NCBI GenBank assembly: GCA_030704615.1
Contig: CM060733.1
Coordinates: 16,184,001-16,248,000 of the forward strand
From: Takakia lepidozioides
Taxonomy: Eukaryota; Streptophyta; Takakiopsida; Takakiales; Takakiaceae
DNA: 64,000 nucleotides
Direction: 5' to 3'
Positions 45,793 through 57,419 of this stretch are shown here, piece by piece. Every line of letters begins with the position of its first letter. The first letter of the stretch is position 1. The notes under the pieces were generated by a model that saw nothing but the letters and a program-made list of their open reading frames with translations, was not told the DNA's origin and did not search any database. The translations under genes and the position numbers were made by a program.

Positions 45793-45993
45793 GGTATTAT
45801 GGTGTTGAGGAAGACCCGATCTGTGTGGGTAGTGCAGAGGCCGATGACGGAGTGTAGCTCAGTGTATTTGTCAGACACGTCGGAGAGAGAGAGAGAGAGA
45901 TGAGGGTGGTGGTAGCGGGGAAGAGCGGGTGGGGAGGAAGGGAGGCGATGAGAGAGAGTGATGGTGTGAGGGAGTGAGCGCAGTGTGCGGGGT

Positions 45994-45999
45994 AATATA
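45994..45999 (-). promoter_or_regulatory. TATA-like box of GPAT copy D
   Basis: CAGTATATTACC lies about 205 bp upstream of the ATG on the minus strand, followed by CT-rich leader tracts (CATCACTCTCTCTC, then (CT)n near 45885-45900). The element is shared by the segment A and unit B leaders but altered in copy C. Confidence 0.45.
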
Positions 46000-46112
46000 C
46001 TGGGACACTGGTCAGTCAACCCTCGTTGACAAGGACCTGTGCTCTGGCCTGGCGCGTCCAACTTAGGTCTTATTATTACCTCTTCCGCCACCCTCTGCTT
46101 CTCCGGTCCTCA

Positions 46113-46460
46113 AAGGGACAAGGAAAAAGGACAGCGGGTGATTGTGGGTAAAAGATCCCGACTGCCACAGTGCGCTTCCTGCAAGTTTCCCAGCAACTTA
46201 AGTATTCCTGCTCTTGTTGGAAACAAAGTAGATAACACAGAAACGATATAATATCCCAGCGAATGACGGTAGGGAGCAGACAACTTCCCGTGTTTGTACG
46301 CAGAGTAAACGCGGTTGATTCGCTTGGTCGCAGTCAACTGCGGGGCCCACTTACAGACCGCGGACACGTTGTGGGCCAGCATTTTTTTTTTCATTTAAGA
46401 TTTTGAGCGATGTTGGCTCCTGGCTGGCCTATGAGGAAGATCAATTCGAACCGAGCTAGG
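46113..46460. other. No recognised gene
   Basis: Unique sequence between the copy D duplication border and the next frame; no motif seen. Confidence 0.5.
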
Positions 46461-46468
46461 GATCTCGA

Positions 46469-46798
46469 TTGGTATTGGATGGTTTGATGGCAGGCAGAGA
46501 CCACACACTGATTCCTGATGAACCAAGCATTGGAGATGTGCTGATTTGCTTCAGCCGACGCTCACGAAATGCCTACGCAGACCCTTGTTTGTACTTCTTC
46601 AACCCTGCTTGGAGAATAGCTGATGGTGATTTATGTCTTAGAGTGATACATGCTGGAGGTAGAACAACCATTGTACTTTGGATAAGAGAGTTAGGAAGGT
46701 GGGAGAAGACAAACACCATGGCACGAGAGGTGACATGGGGAGGTAGAGTAGAGATGTTACGAAATGGACAGTGGGAGTGGTATAGAGGTCAGCATTAA
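46469..46798 (+). CDS. Hypothetical 109-aa protein, possibly retroelement leader ORF
   Basis: ATG 46469 to TAA 46796, a Trp/Arg-rich protein (CLYFFNPAWRIADGD, VLWIRELGRWEK, MLRNGQWEWYRGQH). I do not recognise it. It lies 70 bp upstream of a gag frame in the same direction, so it may be a leader or part of the same retroelement. Confidence 0.4.
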   Translation: MVLDGLMAGRDHTLIPDEPSIGDVLICFSRRSRNAYADPCLYFFNPAWRIADGDLCLRVIHAGGRTTIVLWIRELGRWEKTNTMAREVTWGGRVEMLRNGQWEWYRGQH

Positions 46799-46869
46799 GG
46801 GTGTTGTAGGAAAATTAGAATCAGAATTAGGTGTTAAACCAGTTTTAACTCAGACTAGAGTGTAGAAGA

Positions 46870-47274
46870 ATGACCAGTCCAACTAGCATAGATGTGCCTT
46901 ATCATGGTAGGAATAGTGAAGATGTGAATGACTGGCTGGAAAGGATTCAGATGGAGGCAGATGTCAGAGATTTAAATGAGGATAAAACCTTCAAGGTAGC
47001 AAGGCTCAACCTGAGAGCCAAGGCTGATGAATGGTACCGTAAACAAAACCCTAGACCAGACAACTGGGAAGATTTTAGGGCAGCCATATCAGCCAAGTTT
47101 GGTGTCATTGACTTGGCAGAAATCAGGCTGAGGATGGATACCATCAAACAGGAAAGTAGACAAAGGGTTCAGACATACTTTGATAGGTTGAACCGGTTGT
47201 TTATAAAGAAGTGGGGCTCTTGGGAACAGAGGCGTAGATTTGCAGCAGGGTTGAGACCTGAAATAGGCGGATAA
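46870..47274 (+). pseudogene. Retrotransposon gag fragment (third family)
   Basis: ATG 46870 opens 134 codons with a gag-type pattern (YHGRNSEDVNDWLERIQMEA, KVARLNLRAKADEWYR, WEDFRAAISAKF, RRFAAGLRPEI). The frame ends at a TAA or TAG-type stop just after GLRPEIGG. No knuckle, protease or RT follows, so the rest is lost. A pararetrovirus-type capsid is an alternative I cannot exclude. Confidence 0.65.
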
Positions 47275-48136
47275 GCGAAACCTAAACGAGAGTTCCCTCT
47301 ATAAAGCGGGAAGAGTTTGAACCCAAGGCTTTGCTCCTTGCGGAGGGTGGTAGGGTTTCTAGAAATCGATAGGCAAGATCATTTGGATCTAACGAACCCG
47401 AATGGCATGTGGCTCTTTCCTTGTGCGATAGCTGTAGAGGCGGCGTCCTCATTGCAACGACATGATGGAATTAGGGAGGGCAGTAATGCGAAACAGTGTC
47501 ATATTTTAACCCATAATTTCTTTGAAGATTTCATGAGGCCAGTTTCTTCCTCAAAAAGTGGCGAAATTTCGCGCATAAAAAAAACGTTGTTATGGGCCCT
47601 AAAAAGGCGCCTAGCTATTTTCTATGTGGAAACCTTCTCAGACAGGAAGTTTTCATCCTGATACGAGACGCACCTTAGGAAAATTGTAACTTGATGATTT
47701 TTGGTTTTTTTCCCCCTTAAAACCCAACTCACCATGCCATTAATGGCGCTTGTATGAACTAGTAACGTCGGTATCTTCAAATATTACCGAGAGGCTCAGC
47801 CCTTCAGTTTTTTTTCGATTTCTGTTGACAGTCGATAGGTGGGCCAATAACTAATTTAGAATGAACAAATCAACATTGTTTGGAATAGCTCAGAGACTCA
47901 GGCCATTGATTATCATGCATGACACTAAATATCGCAAGGCGGTTCGTGTTGAGATTTGAGTTGCATGTTCAGTTTATAAATTAGCTCAAGGAGCAAATCT
48001 GTTGATTTGTAGTGAATTGTTTGTTGTCGGCTGTGTATTGCTCCATGAGTTTGTACATGCTATGAATATTGTATATGAAGATGTCATTCAGTGGCATTTG
48101 CAGGTGATTATTACTATGTCAAACTGGTGGGTACAG
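47275..48136. other. No recognised gene
   Basis: Short frames only; no motif or repeat noticed. Confidence 0.5.
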
Positions 48137-48372
48137 TAGAGAGAAAACTCCGACCGAAGCCGACGTGACTAAGAGCCACTTCACCTTGGGGCTACTGCCC
48201 CTTTGGGGGGTGGGCCCTATGTGGCTACAGTACTATTGTGGCACAAGCTATTATAGATTGTAATAAGAAGTTGGTCGATGTCATAGGGCCCACCCCCGAA
48301 AAGGGGGCAATAGCTGCGAGGCAAAGTGGCTCTTGGTTATGCGGGCTTCGGTCGGAGTCTTTTCTCTCTCTA
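48137..48372. mobile_element. Fold-back MITE, 236 bp, about 85-bp terminal inverted repeats
   Basis: The left arm (48137-48221: TAGAGAGAAAACTCCGACCG... to GGTGGGCCCTATG) is the reverse complement, at roughly 85% identity by eye, of the right arm (48282-48372: CATAGGGCCCACCCC... to CTTTTCTCTCTCTA). The loop is about 60 bp. A TA at each end fits a TA target duplication of Tc1/mariner type, but this is not decisive. Confidence 0.8.
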
Positions 48373-48562
48373 TTTCATTGATGTCTTTATGGGTTTACCT
48401 GGGTTTGTCAATGATTGTCGGGTGTAAGAACAGTGCATCTCTATTGAAGTTTGAAGATAGATTCCAGATTTTCGTGGAATGACATCTTATGGTCGAAGAA
48501 CGGATTAGAGTCAAACACAAGGTATGGTGGACTGTGAGTATGCTAGCTGGTTTGGCTTTAAG

Positions 48563-48750
48563 GCGGACCTTGTACATGGCGTCGGCTTAATAATGTTGCA
48601 AAGCATGGTTTTTTTTAACTCAATATTAATCACTTTGCAATAGAAAAGGTATCGGTTAGTCTTGTACATGGCGCTGGCCTAATAATGTTGCAAATCATGG
48701 TCCTTTTAACTTCAGTATATTATTCACTTTGCAATAGAAAATGTATCGAC
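48563..48750 (+). repeat. 92-bp direct repeat, two copies
   Basis: CTTGTACATGGCG, TAATAATGTTGCAAA-CATGG and CACTTTGCAATAGAAAA recur with a 92-bp step (48571 and 48663). Confidence 0.85.
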
Positions 48751-49029
48751 ATTAGCTGGGCCAATCAATGCACATATTTATGAAGTCTAGGGGACAGTCA
48801 ATGTCAAATTTCCCTTCCGTCACAAACTGGTTCATAAAAGCCAAACTGTCATATGTAAACAAGGAAGCTCAATTGTCTTTCCATCTCCAAGAATTTACTA
48901 GGCCATCATGGGATGTCTTCATTTTGAAAACAACAGGCTAAAACCAGCAATCACAAGTAGACAAGTTGTGGCACACTTTTAGCAATAACCAGATGTGGTA
49001 TTACTCATTTTAATAGAATACAATGCTGA

Positions 49030-50360
49030 CTCTACTAGCATACCAGCAGGCTTTTGCTACTTCACTCACCGACCTTAGCTATTACCAAACAAACTACAGC
49101 ATACACAAGCACATACGCAAAAGCTACAGTGCGTCCTGCAAGAGCTGATCACGAGAAGACAGAATAAATAAAAGTGGAGCATCACTCTCTATCTCTATGT
49201 ACTGGTAGCTAACAATAGACTTCTTTGCAGACAGGTCGAACGAGTGGTCTTTCAGTGGATTAGTGGTTTATTGATTAAGTAACTAGTTATTTCATCAAAA
49301 AGGCTTATCAATAAGGCTGATCATCAAGAAGGCTACCCTATGTCGTAGAAAAAATACATCCAATACTCTCACTCGACGTTGGGGCAGTCTTCTTCTACAA
49401 AAGCTTCAAATAGCTGTCAGGCCCATGAGACCACGCGTACGTTGGTACTTCTTGGTGAGAAGCGGCTTCGTATTCGTCAATACATCGGCAATCTGATCTT
49501 CAGTCCTGACGTATATCACGTCGATGTGCCCCTCTTCATATTTCTCCCAAATAGTAGACGCCTGTTGCAGAGCATTGGTTTTCCACAGTTGTCTGCAACA
49601 CCCCTCCTCAACGATAATCAATCATTACATGGCCGTTGTTGAGGAACAAAACAACTCCAATGTATGACTTCCGATCATCAATATCAGCCGCATAGTCAGA
49701 GTCACAGTATGCAGTCAAGACATGTGGATATAATACACAAAATGATACACAAAGCGAGACTTTGTGTATCGCTCGATCTCCCATCTGCGTCCAGCTTCAA
49801 CTTATAGATCTCTTTTCAGCTGATACGTTTCCGACCTGGGGGTAATGGCTGCAATTCTCATGTATCGTTTTCAAGCATAAACTCAATCTCTGCATTCATT
49901 GTCTGCTTCCACGTACTATTTCATTCATTAATGCATGGCTCACTGACCTTAGCTATTACCAAGAAAACTACAACATACACAAGCACATGACTTGGCGATG
50001 GTGACGATTGACGCTACATACTGCTTCAGTGGGGCATCTGATACGATTCGGCTTCTCAACCTTAATCCTACGTTCGCATCACTCACCAAGCACCACCACT
50101 AAAATTACTCTCCCCATTCATCTTATGCAAAAGCTAAAGTGAATCCCAAAAGCTGATCACGAGAAGACAAAATAAGTAAAAGTGGAGCATTGCTCTCTAT
50201 CTCCATGTACCAGTTATAGTAGAGTTCTCACACAATTTGGATGAGTGGCCTTTTATAAATGGGGTACTAGTTCTTGATTAGTTACTTGATCAAGAAAGCT
50301 TATCAAGAAGGCTGATTATGAAGGCTGATCAAGAAGGCTACCATATGTCGTAGAAGAAAT
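49030..50360 (-). mobile_element. copia D: LTR pair around a residual RNase H
   Basis: Two related non-coding blocks (about 49060-49375 and 49940-50360) share ACCTTAGCTATTACCAA, ACATACACAAGCACAT, AGCTGATCACGAGAAGACA, GTGGAGCAT and the end TATGTCGTAGAA-AAATACATCC. They flank a Copia RNase H relic on the minus strand. The likely reading is two LTRs of a Copia element whose gag-pol was mostly deleted. LTR ends were not defined exactly. Confidence 0.65.
49406..49725 (-). pseudogene. Copia RNase H fragment, distinct family
   Basis: The minus strand reads LTAYCDSDYAADIDDRKSYIG and FLNNGHV, then after an indel HIDVIYVRTEDQIADVLT-KPLLTKKYQR. These are the start and end of Copia RNase H. The family differs from copia A-C. 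Confidence 0.85.
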
Positions 50361-52393
50361 ACATCCAATACTTCACTCTTTTTCGTCAACGACACCATCA
50401 TGTGGAAGATTAATAGAAGCAATCTCTAACATGCGGATGTGTACGAATGGTGCATGCCAAGTACATGACGAACTAGATACATATGTTAGTTTGCATAATT
50501 TGCGTCTATTTGCAAATGCTCATCACGTGTGTAAGACCTATGATAACATTGACCAAGTTCATTTGGGTGGCATTGATAGCACTATCATGAGACCTGAAGT
50601 AGTCCAATTGCTTAAACTACAAACCTTTGATCACTTAATATCCTCAATTACAAGGTTGGAACTTGCGTGTACAGATGGTCGATGGAATCAACAAGATGTT
50701 GGCTCCTTTTCTCAGTGGCTTTGGCGTGCATTGTCTTATCATGAACTGAAGAATAGCTACGTTTAACACTTATATCTCCCACAGATCGGCCTCATCTGTT
50801 AATTGAACTTGGAGTCATGGGGACGACCTGTGTTGTGATTGGCTTGATGGGGGGTTGCTTGTAGAGTCACTGGGTTGATACGGGTGACTTGGTGGGATAT
50901 GAAATACATTGTGCATTGCCACTGGAACCTCTTTTTTGTGCACTGTGGTTGTAGGGAAACATCCAAGTTTTGCCATCATGGGAATTTTTAGGATCATATT
51001 CATCTTCACCATATCTTTGGCTCTTCTCATTCAAGTTTATAGAATCTTCAAGTGTGAGCCCTTATATGCGGTATACACCTGTAGTGTCAATTTTTTGCTG
51101 TCACAACAAATCATCATATTCCTAATTGAGAATGCTATTAGTGAGAATGGACCAGACAAACATATAAAGGCTCATCTATATATTCCAAGTCTTATTACAA
51201 AAAATCCGAATCTCTATAGGTTATTTACCATAAAAAGTTACCACATTTCATAAAAAAAAAGGCGTCATGGACTTTTTTTTTCGTAAGATCCATAACAAAA
51301 TTAGAAAAAAATGACGTACCCAAAATGTGCTTTGAGGGATGAAGAATCTAGAATGAAAACATTCAATCAAAAGTATTAAGTTAAACAATATTGACATCCT
51401 ATTTTGAGCCTCTAAAATAGCTATGTTCGTAAAGTTCTGTATGAAATGAAATTATTTGAAATAACAAAATTACCTTCCTTAACCCCTAAAGGACGACGCG
51501 ACTCGAATCGGGTCGCGTCAGTTTTTGCCACGCTCCAGTTTGATAGTGGATGATACTACATGGAAGTGAACCCTATAGATAAATTGTGGATGTCAGAGAG
51601 GAGCACGTGTGGGAATTTACAGCGCCAAAACATCATAAAGGCTTTGCTCCCTAGAATTTTTCAAAGTGCCAAATGGGCAATCTTCAAAATAACATCTAGG
51701 GCTGAAAATTTATCATAATCCCAAACTTTTTGGACATGGCACTATGAAATGTTACTGGGCACTTACTTACCAGAGGAATTGGAAAACAAATATCATCTCA
51801 TGGGTGTAATTATGAAAGAAGCCAAAACAAGACAATTCACCCCCCCAGATTTCACATACAAAGCAGCCTATCTGAATTTTTGGAATTTTGGTCTGATTTT
51901 TGTGGGAGGCAGTGGTTTAGGTGCCATATAATTAGATTATGGAGGGCCTTTGTCTAGGAAGATTCAACTCGATACTGTAATTTTATGGTCAAACAATTTG
52001 CATGCATGCAATTTTTGAATACACTTACAAATTGGGGCATATTATTTTGTTATAATCTCCCAAATGCAATGGTCAATTTGCCTACATTTTTTACAGGATG
52101 TGAACATAGTAGATATGCACATAAGTATAAGGTTCACCCCCCTGGATGATTGGGGGTAAGAAGTTACACCCCCATCCATAAGTGTATATACTCTTTTTTA
52201 GTGGGCCCACCAAAAAATAGCTCGTCCTTTAAGGGTTAAACATGTTAGTTTATGTTAGATGAAGGTGGATAGAAGTTTAATGGACAAAATAATCTCCACC
52301 TACGTACGAAATCAACGATTTTTGAAAACGCTTCTAAACTGTCAATAATATAGGGTCTAAATAAACTCAACTGTGTCAATCCAATGGTTGAAT

Positions 52394-52429
<36 letters not shown>

Positions 52430-53240
52430 CTGGTCAATTAATTATGTACTCAATACAAGCTCACGATCTGCCTTTCATTGTGGGTTTGTGCAAATTCATG
52501 CAATTGTTTGCTAAGAATCCAGAGTGGAGAAGAGCACTCCAAACTCATGACCCATTGCCGCTGTTGCAATCGTCCCAAGTGGAGATAGTTGTTCCAAAGA
52601 GATCCATGGATAGATGTGCGCAATTTATATCAAGCTCTGAGTTGACACATTGTGTAGTAGCTTGAGTGTAATTTACAATTTTGGAACGCAAATGCATTGG
52701 TGGTAGCACTGTATCGGCAAAAAACTCAAACAAAAATACAACAATGGAGTTACCTACTGGGGAACAAGGATGCGACATATGCAATGTGAATGTGGGTAGG
52801 GCTAACTTACGCGGTAAGCTAGCCATGTGGGTAGAGAAAGGTCAATAAAAAAAGGGAGAGTTTTTTTTTTTTTTTTTTCTCGTCACGAAAAGGTCTTGGG
52901 CAGAAGGACAACACGCCAAATACAAAAGTTTGCGATGTCGGGCTGTGCTGCCAAGGGGATGATAGCTTTGAGGACCCGGAGAAGAAGAGGGTGGCAGACG
53001 AGGTAATAATTTGGACGCGCCAGGCCAGAGCACAGGTCCTTGTCAATGAGGGTTGACTGACCAGTGTCCCAGTATATTACCCCGCACACTATGCTCACTC
53101 CCTCACACCATCACTCTCTCTCATCGCCTCCCTTCCTCCCCACCCGCTCTTCCCGGCTACCACCACCCTCATCTCTCTCTCTCTCCGACTCGTCTGACAA
53201 ATACACTGAGGTACACTCTGTCATAGGCCTCCATGGCCTC
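50356..53240 (+). repeat. GPAT upstream unit B with leader but no GPAT coding sequence
   Basis: This copy runs from AAGAAATACATCCAATAC to a GPAT leader/promoter (52830-53240) that stops at GAGGTACACTCTGTC, where coding would follow about 50 bp later in copies C and D. At 53241 it passes directly into the start of the next unit. The same open patches as in segment A are present: 50431-50766, 50909-51253, 51749-51931 and 52438-52665, on the plus strand. It contains a long T run (52397-52429) of about 33, against about 18 in the other two copies. Confidence 0.85.
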
Positions 53241-53443
53241 AAGAAATACATCCAATACTTCACTTTTTTTCGTCAACGACATCATCATGTGGAAGATTAA
53301 TAGAAACAATCTCTAATATGCGGATGTGTATGAATGGTGCATGACGTGTCGCGGCCCTTTGCCTTGAGGGCAGGGGGTTGGGTCGCAGAGGGGCTGCCCC
53401 TGTGGTGGGGGCGGTGGCAGCAATAGGTACGGGGGGCTGAAGC

Positions 53444-54757
53444 GAGGCCGCTCAAGGACGGGATGAATCTGAGGAGTCGGAGTCCGAGGAATCCGTGAGA
53501 GCTTCGACAGACTAACAGATGCCTCCCATGCCAGCAACCTTTTGGGAAGGGTTGTTGGCGCAGTTTGGTGAGACGTTGAAAGACGTGTTAAAGGCGACTA
53601 ATGCCTCTTCCACTAAGGCAAAGTTTAAGGTGAAGCCTAAGGAACCCGGCACCTTCGAGGGCGTCCGAAATCGGAAGGCACTCAACACCTGGCTCTTGGA
53701 GCTAGAGCAGTACTTCCGGGCGGCCAAGTTGGATGACAAGGATCGGGTGGAAGTGGCTCCCACCTAATTGAGGGGCTATGCTCAACAATGGTGGTAGAAA
53801 CGCCTTCACGACCGAGGTCCAAACCCGGAGACCTTGAACTGGAGTGGGTTCAAGGAACTCATGAAGAGACAGTTTGTGCCCCTCAACGTGTCTTGTCTCG
53901 CCCGGGACAAGATGAGGAATTTGAAGCAAACGGATGACATTCGGGGATATGTTCAGGCTTTCAATGTGCTGTTGCTCAAAGTCGCGGACATGACAGAACC
54001 AGAAATGGTCTTCAACTTTGTGGCGGGACTGGCCCCATGGGCCAGACGAAAGTTGGAGGAGAAGCCACCTAAGACTTTGAACCAGGCAATTGAAAGGGCT
54101 GAATGTTTCTCGGATGTCCCTAGGGGCGAAAGACAAGGCCGTACGAAGCTGAACCACAAGAAGGCCCGGCGGGAAGGTGACTCCTTCCGACCGGAAAAGA
54201 AGTGGGATAGGCCACGCAGTGACAATGGCACATGGAAATCGAAGGGAGGGCCCTCACACGTCAAGACGACACCCGGTGCCCCGAAAGGGAAACCAGGTGC
54301 GGCGGCTTATGGCGGACAGAAGGCGACCTTCGATGGAGTGTGCTTTAATTGCGGGGAGCCCGAGCACATGGCCAAGAAGTGTACGAATTCCCGACAATTA
54401 AACATGACTCGGGCAACCACAGAGTTATCCGAAGCCTCCATCAGCCGTTTGGTGGAGGCGGTGGTCGCCAAGACTTGCAAGGTAGGCAACTACTCTTGTG
54501 AGTTGTATCAGGAAATTGGCGCATTGCGTAAAGGGAGTCAGTTAATGTTTGTGAGTGGGATAATCTCCGGAACTAACGTATCGTTGTTGGTGGACACAGG
54601 AGCGTCGCACTCCTTCATGACACCGGCAACGGCACGGAAGCTGGGACTCCCGACAAGTGATGTGGGGGCCTCGATTGAGGTGCGTTCTGCTAAAGGAGAA
54701 CCACAATTGGCGACGAGGTTGGCGTTCGATGTTCCTCTTCAGTCCGGAGGGACGTGA
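53444..54757 (+). pseudogene. gypsy B gag and protease start
   Basis: Gag lacks its first 45-50 codons. The core is broken by TAA at 53765 (TAT in gypsy A) and TAG near 53793 (WWQKR in gypsy A). From 53834 it is open through the knuckle (CFNCGEPEHMAKKC, Gly to Glu change) and the protease, whose LVDTGASHSF keeps the catalytic Asp. A short deletion after LQSG shifts the frame at about 54745. Confidence 0.92.
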
Positions 54758-55040
54758 GAACTTCACCATTTGCGAGATCGATGGAGTGGATCTCATTTTG
54801 GGGATGACCTTTTTGAGCAAATCCGGAGCGGTCATAGATGGCCGCAAAGAGTAGTCACGCTACCGTGTGGGAATGGTGGCGAAGTTTTACGAGTGTCGGA
54901 AACGCCCAACCCCGTGGGAGGGCGAATAAACCTTGTGTCAGCAAGGAAGTGGGCCGTGGAGGAGCCACACTTTGGCACTGTTCAATGTGGATATCCAGTA
55001 CAAACCGGGACGAGACAATGTGGTGGCCGATGCTTTAAAT
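54758..55040 (+). pseudogene. gypsy B protease end and linker up to the RT deletion
   Basis: The frame GRENFTICEIDGVDLILGMTF is followed by a 1-bp loss at GGCCGCAAAGAG. Coding then resumes (VVTLPCGNGGEVLRVSETPN, with CGA where gypsy A has TGA) up to WAVEEPH at about 54968, where RT and most of RNase H are missing. Confidence 0.9.
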
Positions 55041-56533
55041 AGAAAGCAGCAGCTCATGATGGTGTACAGGGACGAGACGGCGCTCCAAAGGAAGATTCGG
55101 AAGGCTTACCGGAAGGATGAGATGACGAGGTCCGTGACGCGAGACTTGAGGATGGGGGTTAAATCGAGTTCCACTTGCACAATGGACTGCTCCGGTATAA
55201 GCAAAAACGTCTCTATGGGCCGATGGGAGGGATCAGAGATAGTCTCTTGAGAGAATGCCATGATGGCCCGCTTGCGGACCACGGCGGAGCCAAGCGCACC
55301 GCGACACTACTGAAGAAAGAGTATTTCTAGCCCAAACTGAGGGAGGAGGCCGAGGAACATGTCAAGACATGCACCACATGCCAACAAAACCGGAGCGAAT
55401 ACAAAAAGCAAGCGGGGCTGTTACAACCCTTGCCGATTCCAGAGGGGTCTTGGGAAAGTGTCTCGATGGACTTCATGACTGCTATGCCGCTGTCAAAAGG
55501 ATTCGACGCAATCATGGTGGTGGTGGATAGGTTCAGTAAAATGGGTCATTTCATCCCAACCAAGGAGATGGCAACTGCGCAAGAGACTAGGGGACTTTAC
55601 TTCGCCCACATCTTCAAGCATCATGGACTCCCGAAGGATATTGTCTCGGACTGCGATCCAAAGTTTGCTAGTAAATTTTGGAGGGTACTTTGGAAGAAAA
55701 TGGGGACGAGGCTCAAAATGAGCACCGCCTTCCGACCTAGGACGGACGGCCAAACGGAAAGGGTGAATTCCGTGGTGAAGCAGATCTTGCGGAATTACGT
55801 GTCGGCAGACCAATCGGACTGGGTGGAGCACTTGGATGCGGCAGAGTTCTGTTATAATAACACAAACCATTCCACAACAGGAGTTTCCCCTTTCGTATTG
55901 GTCTATGGAAAAGCACCTCTGGTGCCGACAAGTTGGGCCGCCCAAGACGTTGAGGAACCGACAGCAGCGGCAGTGCTGGAAGAACGCGAGCGTTTGTTGA
56001 AGCTCGCAAAGTACAACATTGCCAAAGCTAGGAAACGGTATGAACGGCAGGCGAATCGGAAGCAGAGGGAGGTTAAGTTTGAGGCAGGCACGGAGGTCTG
56101 GTTGAACATCAAAAAATTTCGACTACCTTCGGAAATGAGTCCAAAGATCGTACTTCCATATGCGGGACCATTTCGCATCCGGAAGGTTATGAATGAGGAT
56201 GTGTATGAATTGGAGCTGCCGGCAAACAACAAGGTGCATCCAGTATTCCACGTCTCCCTTTTGAAGCCTTACTTCAAAGATGAAGCGCGTCCGAATCGGC
56301 CTCAAGTGTTGCGTCCGCCACCTGTGCTGTTGGATCATGAAAATGAACCTGAGTACGAGGTGGAGGCAGTGCTTAAGTCGAGGAGGTTCAAAAATCGAGA
56401 AACGGAGTATCTCGTGAAATGAAAGGGCTATCATCATGTGGAGGCATCTTGGGTGCGTGCCTCAGAAATGGGAAACGCATCCGAGGCGGTTGCAGCTTTC
56501 GAAGGGCGACCTCAAAAGCGGAAGAAGCGTTGA
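55041..56533 (+). pseudogene. gypsy B RNase H end, integrase and chromodomain
   Basis: After a frameshifted stretch to about 55430, including a TAG in KKEYF*PKL, a frame open to 56422 carries the integrase D,D,E core (SMDFMTAMP, VSDCDPKF, TDGQTERVN), the GPY/F-like module (PYAGPFRIRKV, VHPVFHVSLLKPYF) and a chromodomain start. TGA at 56420 replaces the conserved Trp of LVKWKGY; the chromodomain end (VEASWVRASE) continues in frame to 56533. Confidence 0.93.
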
Positions 56534-57419
56534 TGGGGACATCAATCTTAGAGCGTGGGGGAGGAAATGCATGCTTAGCCCGGCTTAGCTAGCTCAGGAA
56601 TCCAATTACAAAAACTTGTATTGGACAAATTTTGTTATAAAAGAAATGGTTTCCAAATGTTGTGCGTCCTATTTTGTTTGGAATGATGATGCATGGTATG
56701 GTTGGCTAGTGTGTAGAATGCATGCTAAGCTTACAAAGTGGGAGAGGTAAATTGGATTAATCGTGTGTTTGTGTAGTGCCGAAATCGGGTGACTCCCACC
56801 CAAGGGGCAATGAAATTTGCACCTTCGTTGGGAGTTCACGCGCTAGTGCGCATACTATAACTGCGCTACCTAGGGGGTTGCCTTGTAGTGCGGGCTAATG
56901 CAGAAACTACGTGCTTCCGTTCACGTACTATAATCGTGTAGCCTCGGGACGAAGTCGTAGTGCGGCTTCGGCGTGTTCCTGTATCTCAGGCCAGCATTCC
57001 AAAGCGGACCCAATTGTAGTGATTGAGGTGCACGGTTGGTTCAAGGTTATTTTCCTAGTAAAAAAGGGTTCAAGGCGAACCCTTGCTCAAGGTGATGCCA
57101 AAAGCGACATCACGAGCGGTCGCAAGCAAATGTTGTTGCAGTAAGGTGATTCGATCCTCGGGGAGGATCGATCCTTGGCCCTGAAGTGGGTCAAGAAGAG
57201 TGCACTGGGAGGAGCTTGAGAGGCTCCACCCTTGGTCGGGACTTGGAGGAAGTCGGCCGAACTAGCTAGTGGAGAGAAGAGTCAAGTGGGGGTTTGGTTC
57301 TTAGCCATCGGACGCCATGGTGCGGAAACAAACTCCTTGATGTGGGACGCCACAACTTGGATGTTCGTTTCTACAAAATGAGCAAGTCGATGAGGACATC
57401 GACTCCATGTTGGTAGGGG
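56534..57419 (+). other. gypsy B 3' untranslated internal region
   Basis: Non-coding sequence of about 890 bp between the chromodomain and the 3' LTR, matching 12622-13528 of gypsy A. A purine-rich GGTAGGGG immediately precedes the LTR as a plausible polypurine tract. Confidence 0.75.

Larger units (their letters stand above)
43640..46112 (-). repeat. Duplicated GPAT segment, copy D
   Basis: Leader, coding region and 3' flank match copy C (60600-63050) in opposite orientation. Similarity to the other leaders ends at about 46112 (CTCCGGTCCTCAAAG|GGACAAGG, where the others continue GCTATCATCCCC), marking the duplication border on the upstream side. Confidence 0.85.

Noticed and set aside
46870-47274. 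Endogenous pararetrovirus capsid
   Set aside because: No movement protein, RT or knuckle is nearby; a gag-type reading is simpler, so the viral call is not made.
52397-52429. Long poly-T as a retroposon tail
   Set aside because: The same T run, shorter, is present at the same place in the other two unit copies, so it is an expanded homopolymer within the unit.
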